From Acanthaster planci (Eukaryota; Echinodermata; Asteroidea; Valvatida; Acanthasteridae): a stretch of 64,000 nucleotides of DNA. Both the position numbers and the translations under genes were made by a program. The stretch lies in the NCBI RefSeq assembly GCF_001949145.1, contig NW_019091366.1, forward strand, positions 2,015,601 through 2,079,600, in the 5' to 3' direction. Of this stretch, positions 58,010-64,000 are shown piece after piece. Positions within the stretch are counted from its first letter, which is position 1, and every line of letters begins with the position of its first letter. The notes under the pieces were generated by a model that worked only from the letters and a program-made list of their open reading frames with translations, had not been told where the DNA came from and did not search any database.

Positions 58010-58369
58010 ATAGAACTTGTCAAAACAAGTCTGAAACATGTTTTTAAAATCCACTTGGCCATACTACTTTACATTGTAGGTCTCTCAAAAACTCTTGTAA
58101 AAGCACCGCTTGAAATAAGACGTGGGCCCTTGGTTTTTTCCTTAAAAAAAGACTCTCATGTTCCAGTCTTATTTACTGTTTCTGCTGTGAAAATTTATAC
58201 TGTATCTCAAGAGGTTTCTTCAAAGAAACACAAGAAGACAGTGTGCGACAAGAAGGAGAAAAAGGAAAATGGGGGAAAGGATGATGCCCAGCCCTCAGCA
58301 GAGAAAATTGAAAACTGCACTTGGGAAGTGATCGATGTATTGATTTCAACTCAAGGGCTGAACAGATAA
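58010..58369 (+). other. Open frame, unknown (plus)
   Basis: Open for 119 codons to TAA at 58367-58369. The second half is lysine-rich and acidic with good purine-first codon periodicity (EVSSKKHKKTVCDKKEKKEN), then QPSAEKIENCTWEVIDVLIS. There is no credible ATG and only weak acceptors (tactgtatctcaag, opening at about 58212). No family recognised. Frames this long are expected several times by chance in the window. Confidence 0.18.
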
Positions 58370-61300
58370 ATACCCGAATATCCAATGCAAAATAGCCATG
58401 GCCATAGCCTTTCATTAACTGCAGAGGTCACTATTTGCTACTGGGTAGTCAAATGGAAGGTTTTGCACTGTGTTTTTGGTGATACAAGATGAAAAAACCT
58501 GTCATCTTCAGACAAACTCAGTTTGAGCTGTTGCTGAAATTTAGACAGAGTGGATAACTCTAGTATCTCTTTTACAAATACAGGACCTTTTCTCTGTCTA
58601 TACATGTAGATGCAATGCAGTCAAACTTCAAAAAATTAAACTAAAGAGGTCAAACACAGAGAAACAAAAAATATAGTGAAACCATCAAGTTGTGCAAAGT
58701 GACGGTAACGACATGTAGACTACAAAAGAAAAGTGTACATAGCATTCAAGAGAGAAAAGGTATGATCTGATTGGTCAAAAGTCAGTGGTGATGTCATGCA
58801 TGACAATTAGTCATAAATATTCAGCTGCAATGAGCAGTGAATGGTTTAAAAGTAAGCATGCCCTTGTCAGACTCCAAACAAATTGAATAGTTCATTTGAT
58901 GACGTGCCAAAATTTTTATTGTCATGACAAACGTCTTTGTATAAATAATTTACATGTATTGGGGGATGCTTTCAAAAAAAGAACATTTCATATTCAGGTT
59001 ACAGATATAACCAAGCTTTTCCTCAATTTCACAAAGAAGCACCAGTCAAAGAGTGATTATGTCATTGTTTCATGCTGTGGTAGGTTTTTACACAATTTTA
59101 GGAATGAAAATTTTTCAAATTTGTAATTTTTCAAAATAAGTGTTCATTTAGTATATAACTGAACAAATGAAATCAGAATGCAACTACAACCAAATAACAA
59201 AATAAAATGAAAACAAGAAATGAAATTCTGAAATCTACAACATCAAATTCTAAACCGTAGATTTCTTCATCCCAACCTCTAGCACAAGACTCCATGCTGT
59301 ACATCAATCAACAGGAGTCAGAGATGGCAAAATGAGTGATTAACAGGGTTATAACCCCTCTTTTGGTCAATAAAAACCAGGGTTAAACAGGGGAGGTCTT
59401 AAACTGGGGATAATCAACTAGGGTGGTATAAACACGAACACTAGGTTTTTGGTAAATTTTTGGTTAAGAAAATTATCTGTTCCTACAACAGCTTTAAGTA
59501 GGGCAAGAATTCTTACCAGAAATAAACTTTCCTTTATTACTTCAGTGGGTTTTTGTTTGGTTTGGTTTTGTTTTTTGAGGGGCATGGGGTCAGAGAATCA
59601 CTGTTTGCCATCTTTGATTTCCAATAGTGGGTCTCATCAGAGCCAGCGCACGTGTGTGTGTGTGTGTGCTACTTAGGTGCTCTTTCATGAACATGCTTAG
59701 TTGCATAATTGCTTTGGTTTGAAAATTTAAAAAAAAAAATATTCGTCTCTACTAACTGTGCACTGAAAAAGTCCTAATTCTTAGATCAACATGTACATGA
59801 CTTTAAAAAAAAGGTAACTAAAGTTTTGAAAAGTTGTGATTGCACAGATTCACATGCATGGAGAGTCTCAGCAAACATGCAGTGTAGTGCTTCCTTGTTT
59901 TCAAACATTGATAATCTGATTTTATTTAATGGTTGTGAAACTTGAATTCTAAATGTACATGTATGAATGGCTAAAAAAGCTAACAGCAATTTGGAAAGTT
60001 GTTAAATCTTCCTAGAGCTCAAGGAATGCATAATTCAAATGGCTGACTGGAAGTACTAGCAGGAGAATCTTTGAAATCTGAACAGTAATCAAAGCTTATG
60101 GTACTTTGTTTCAGGTGTCTACTAATTTTTGTTATTCTTGATTTTCCTTCTGTGAGCACACACGCACATCTACTACAGATCTGAGAGCCCGCCTATCATA
60201 TCAGACCTTGAGTATTTGAAGAGAGACTGTTCAGTCCCGACGAAGTTGTTTTGCGGTTACCAACCTCTTGCACCAGACACTGATCTGTGAGAAGGGCGGA
60301 AGAGGGCGGTAATAGAACCTGATGTTAGAAAGGGTGGCGGTGCGGTGGGAGCAGTGTTAAATGAGTTAAAATAAGTTAGTTTATTCATAGACACCAGTTT
60401 TCTTCTCATATTTGGGAAACGAGATTATGGAGTAAACAAAAAGATCATAAATCCACAAGGTAGACAACCAGTACATTGAATTATAGAAATAAGGAAGTAT
60501 TGCATATCTGTAACTGCTGCTCCGAGCTGACAACCACGGAACTTGAAGATGGTGCTGTGCTATCCTCTCAGTACAGGCACCATTGAGGGTGCTACACCCA
60601 TTTGTTAATGAGAGGGTTAGGTTCATAAAGGAAAACAAGAGCCTTTTCCAAATCTTGGCTTCATCTTGAGTCCCAATCAGTTGGAAACATTCACTGTGAA
60701 ACAAACTGAAGATATTTCAAATAGTGGTCTCAGGTTAGACAAATGAAATATCCATGTTGAGCTTGAGGATCTCAAATTGAGCGAGTAAATTAAAAAACCT
60801 GAGGCTGAAGACAGGGGTTATTATATCTGAGATTTGGGAGACTCTAAAGGTTGAAAGGCACTGGATGCTGGGCACCAAGAGCACATAGACCCAGCCTCTC
60901 TCTCTATATCAGCAACGAGGGCGTTCTTGTGCACAAAGCAGACAGCATCCTGTATTTGGTTGAACTATATCATCCTAGAGTTGCCTTGAAGGACAGGGAA
61001 ACAACAACGTTGTACCTCCTATGTCCTCAGCATCATTCTCTAGAAAGTATTGATCATTTTGGCACTTCATGAAAGAAAACGGTGTGACAGTTATAACATT
61101 AGTGGAAGAATATTTCCATCTGTGAGTTTCAAATGAAAGGAAATCTATAATTGGTAATGAAACTACCATTCAGCAGATAGCCTCTAGCTTGACCAAAATT
61201 AATGTAATATAATGAACAACTCCTTAGCCACGTTGAGCTATATTTTACGAGATACTGTAGGTGAAACAATACAAAAGAACAACCATTTAGTAGTTGGCCC

Positions 61301-61450
61301 CTTCTGAAAAAGTAAAATCACTTCATCTTTATCGGTACTACTTCACAAGCCCCTCAACATTCTTTTGACTGAAAGAGAAAAATAGGCTGCAGGTTAATAC
61401 TGACTTTCTTTTTAAGTTCCTGTAAAGTGATGATATTAATAACATTCTGT
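58370..61450. other. No gene seen
   Basis: Contains palindromes TGTCATGCATGACA (58792-58805) and GGGTTATAACCC (59346-59357), and a (GT)n run at 59651-59669. A 107-codon minus frame at 60381-60704 has no coding character. Confidence 0.45.
59651..59669. repeat. (GT)n microsatellite
   Basis: About nine uninterrupted GT dinucleotides. Confidence 0.9.
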
Positions 61451-61459
61451 TTTAAACAA

Positions 61460-61486
61460 AAAGTTCTCTCAGTCAGAGAGAACTTT
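61460..61486. repeat. Perfect hairpin, 11-bp arms
   Basis: AAAGTTCTCTC and GAGAGAACTTT flank a five-base loop AGTCA. Perfect arms with a short loop suit an RNA or DNA hairpin; no downstream T-run suggests a terminator. Confidence 0.8.
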
Positions 61487-61489
61487 CAG

Positions 61490-63940
61490 ACAGTTCTCTG
61501 ATCATTTCAGAGCCACAATATTTGATAGGGAACAAGGTCTAAATAAAGCTGATATTTTCAGTTTGACAGGTGTTGTATCCTCACATAAATAGAAACTAAT
61601 TTGAAGCAGTGACTACATGTAGGTTCTCTCTTGCAAACACACCAGCCAACACGAACTCTGTGCTATGTACAACATGTACGTGTACAAGCAATATTAAGAA
61701 GACATGGCCTACAGCACTGGCATTTGGGTCCATGACAGGTTTGCACGTTTCACATTCAATTTAATTTACCAGTTTCTCTACACCTTGCATCCACATGCAC
61801 CGAGGGCTGGAAACTAACTTTGGGTATAACTGCACATTAGGTGCGACTGGAAAATTAACCAATTGCCATGGTTACCACCCCTCAATCATGTTTCTCTTTG
61901 AATACCCAAATGAATATACATGTACTTAAAAAACAATAAGCAAAAAAAAAAAAAATAAGGTGAAATTGGAACTTATTTTCCATAAAACTGACCCTATTTC
62001 CTACAGGCCTAATTGGGTTCACAAACAGGTGTGAGTCAAATTTAATAAGCAAAACAATCTTCTTTCAGTTGTAAAAATGCCGTACTTGATTGTGTTTGGG
62101 GTTTTTTTAAACTTAAGACACATGTATCTCGACTTTTTCAGTGTGTACAGGTTGCCAAATTCTATTGGGAGTACAAAGATGAGTTCCTACATCAGCCTAG
62201 AACACGGACATTTTCCTCCACAGAATTAACTTGTGGACAGTTGCACAATGTCCTACAAACTGAGTAACTGCACAGGTGTAGCATAGCATTATTGACTTTG
62301 CTTGATGTGCAGAGATTAATTGCAACACTACTCAACCATAGCGTGAAGACCACAAATGATGGATCATATTGTCTAAGATGATGACGTCAATGCCCGCATG
62401 AGTCATATAACACTCACAATAATGAACACTCCACCACAAAGAAATGGAAAGTACATACATGTAAATGTATACCCTCGTAGTCAGGCAGCATGGTAAATCG
62501 ATTTTAAGTATTCTCTGCACTACTAAATTGACCAGTCACACAAATCAAAGTGGTTGAGTAAAATCGGCACAAGTGGTGCATGTACATCAAACAAGAGACC
62601 TAATTTAAGTTCACAACTTGTGAACTTCTTTTTAGGCTCTTGAAAAGTACTTGACGAAGCTCTTAAAAAGGAAGTTGGTACAAAAGGCTGAATGAGAATT
62701 TAAAGCAGAATCCCAGCTGACTCACCTGTCTCCCTGTTCTTCAAATTAATAGAGTGTATTTATGCAAAACAATTTAAGTACATTATCTAAGGAGATAGAC
62801 CACAGAGTGCAGACACATCATTTGTATCCCGTCTGACAACCACTCAGTTCTAAGCCAATTTCTCTGTGACTATTAAAGTTTCATTAATTCAGCTAATTGC
62901 CTGTTGTGTTTGGCTAGCGATTACAACTGAGGTTTGACCATCTTGTACTAAACTACTAAGCCTAAGCTGAAATTTACCGTCAACCTCCCAAGGTCGGACC
63001 ATGCTGGCCTACACTAATTAACCTGACAGAAATATTGCCAAGACCATTTATCAAATCTCCATCTTCAGCAGGCAACAGTATGTAATATTTTGGCTCCACA
63101 AACATCCAAGATGTATTGATGTAATTATGCTTAATGTGCATCTTTCTACTCATTCCAAGCGACAAAATGAAGACCAATCATTCCCGGATCATAGACGAAA
63201 CTGAGGCCCACAATGAAAGATGATGAGTAACAACGAATCAAAGATATATTCCGATGCAATGCAGCATTAACCATATGCTGCCAGGTATAATTAGAATTTG
63301 CATGACAAGTTCACGGGGAATTTTCACAATTTTCCTTTTTCAAAATTCTTCAAAAATTCATAACTTCATTTACTAGACGTTTACACCCACATGAATGACT
63401 GTCTGGTGGCTACTCTAATCTGACAGGCAACATTTATTGACGCCCAAGTATTTTAGCCAGGCCTGCCACCTTGTAAAGTGAGCCCAGTTTGTGTGGTGTT
63501 GCATAATTTTCTTTTGTTCTCGAAATTGGCCCAGTGCGCTGCTGACGTCTTTTCAAATGCGGCCAGATTAGCGTGCAGCAGTAATGTATCACTCATCACT
63601 GGAGTGCTGGAGCACTTTTGTCTCTGGTGATAATCCACTTTCCCTGAATGCCACAATTAGTCGTATACTGTTTCAAAACAATGACGGATTACCTCTGCTA
63701 CTGACAACTCAAAAAAAATGGGCAATTCCCAGCATCTCGGTCTTTTGTTCCAAGTACGGTCCTTTGTTACAAGGCTCAGCTCCTTTGTCCGATTTTGGGC
63801 ACCCCGGCTACGCAGTGCAGGAACCGCGGCACAAAGTGGTTAAGAGTGTACTACAGGTATATCAAACAGAAATGACTAAATTTAACAAATTTCACCAATC
63901 AACTTCCTGTCAGAAATGGGCTGCAGTTCTCAGTGGAGAT
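61490..63940. other. No gene seen
   Basis: Unremarkable AT-rich sequence apart from a full CRE palindrome TGACGTCA at 62382-62389 and the palindrome at 62607-62627. Confidence 0.45.
62607..62627. repeat. Perfect palindrome of AGTTCA half-sites
   Basis: AAGTTCACAA and TTGTGAACTT flank a single C. The AGTTCA halves match the nuclear-receptor half-site RGKTCA, arranged as an inverted repeat with seven bases between. A regulatory role is inference. Confidence 0.55.
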
Positions 63941-63941
63941 G

Positions 63942-64000
63942 GGGCTTCTTGTGTAATTAAGGGCCTGGCTTCTTGTCAGGGTGGGGCTTCTTGTCAGGGT
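63942..64000. repeat. 18-bp tandem array cut by the window edge
   Basis: ggggcttcttgtcagggt fills the last 18 bases. A near-identical unit precedes it (tggcttcttgtcagggt), and a more diverged ggggcttcttgtgtaatt lies before that. The array probably continues beyond the window. Confidence 0.85.

Noticed and set aside
1-64000. Bacterial or phage features, CRISPR arrays, rRNA, tRNA
   Set aside because: Looked for operon-like gene packing, Shine-Dalgarno-led frames, spaced direct repeats and tRNA B-box words such as GGTTCGAATCC; none were found.

Overview
This is eukaryotic, almost certainly metazoan, genomic DNA. It is AT-rich (roughly 60% A+T by eye), has two assembly gaps (530 and 701 N), has no long open reading frame, and is littered with small foldback elements, minisatellites and decayed transposon ends. 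The palindrome TACATGTA recurs about fifty times, and there are scattered TAGGCCTA palindromes and CTCF-like GAGGGCGCT motifs. Together these point to a marine invertebrate, most likely a deuterostome such as an echinoderm, hemichordate or lancelet. The sequence alone does not fix the species, and a mollusc is not excluded.

No gene can be named. The window reads as a gene-poor intergenic or long-intron region. I found no rRNA, tRNA, snRNA, CRISPR or prokaryotic operon structure. The open frames available are short, at most about 145 codons, which is what random AT-rich DNA of this length gives. I list fourteen exon-like segments where splice-like signals, an open frame and coding-like codon use coincide, at low confidence. 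The better ones are 20580-20655 (minus), 53785-53851 (plus), 45208-45357 (plus) and 7772-7915 (minus). They do not assemble into a recognisable protein and many may be chance.

Layout. 1-4 kb: a GA/GT microsatellite, a possible TATA/5'-exon on the minus strand, and one copy of a diverged dispersed repeat. 4-7 kb: a 20-bp minisatellite, a 180-bp tandem duplication and a 246-bp hAT-like MITE. 8.9-9.15 kb: a minisatellite with 20/40-bp higher-order structure. 12-14 kb: a 49-bp duplication, a gap and a 46-bp duplication. 14-24 kb: largely featureless, with a purine-rich strand near 18 kb and exon-like segments near 20-21 kb. 24.7-26.5 kb: two direct duplications, then a clean MITE with 43-bp inverted repeats. 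29 kb: second copy of the dispersed repeat. 31.6 kb: a foldback element. 33 kb: a 78-bp minisatellite. 34-35 kb: an octamer cluster and an 18-bp repeat. 42 kb: a GC-rich exon-like island. 43.4 and 48 kb: two long hairpin elements. 49.3-50 kb: second gap. 56.3-56.6 kb: a LINE-like 3' tail followed at once by a 26-bp-arm hairpin. 61-63 kb: short perfect hairpins. The right edge enters another 18-bp tandem array.

The most informative content is therefore repeat biology: at least four independent inverted-repeat elements, two of which share a GG(G/C)CGTTT-type tip, and a genome-wide style enrichment of one short palindrome.
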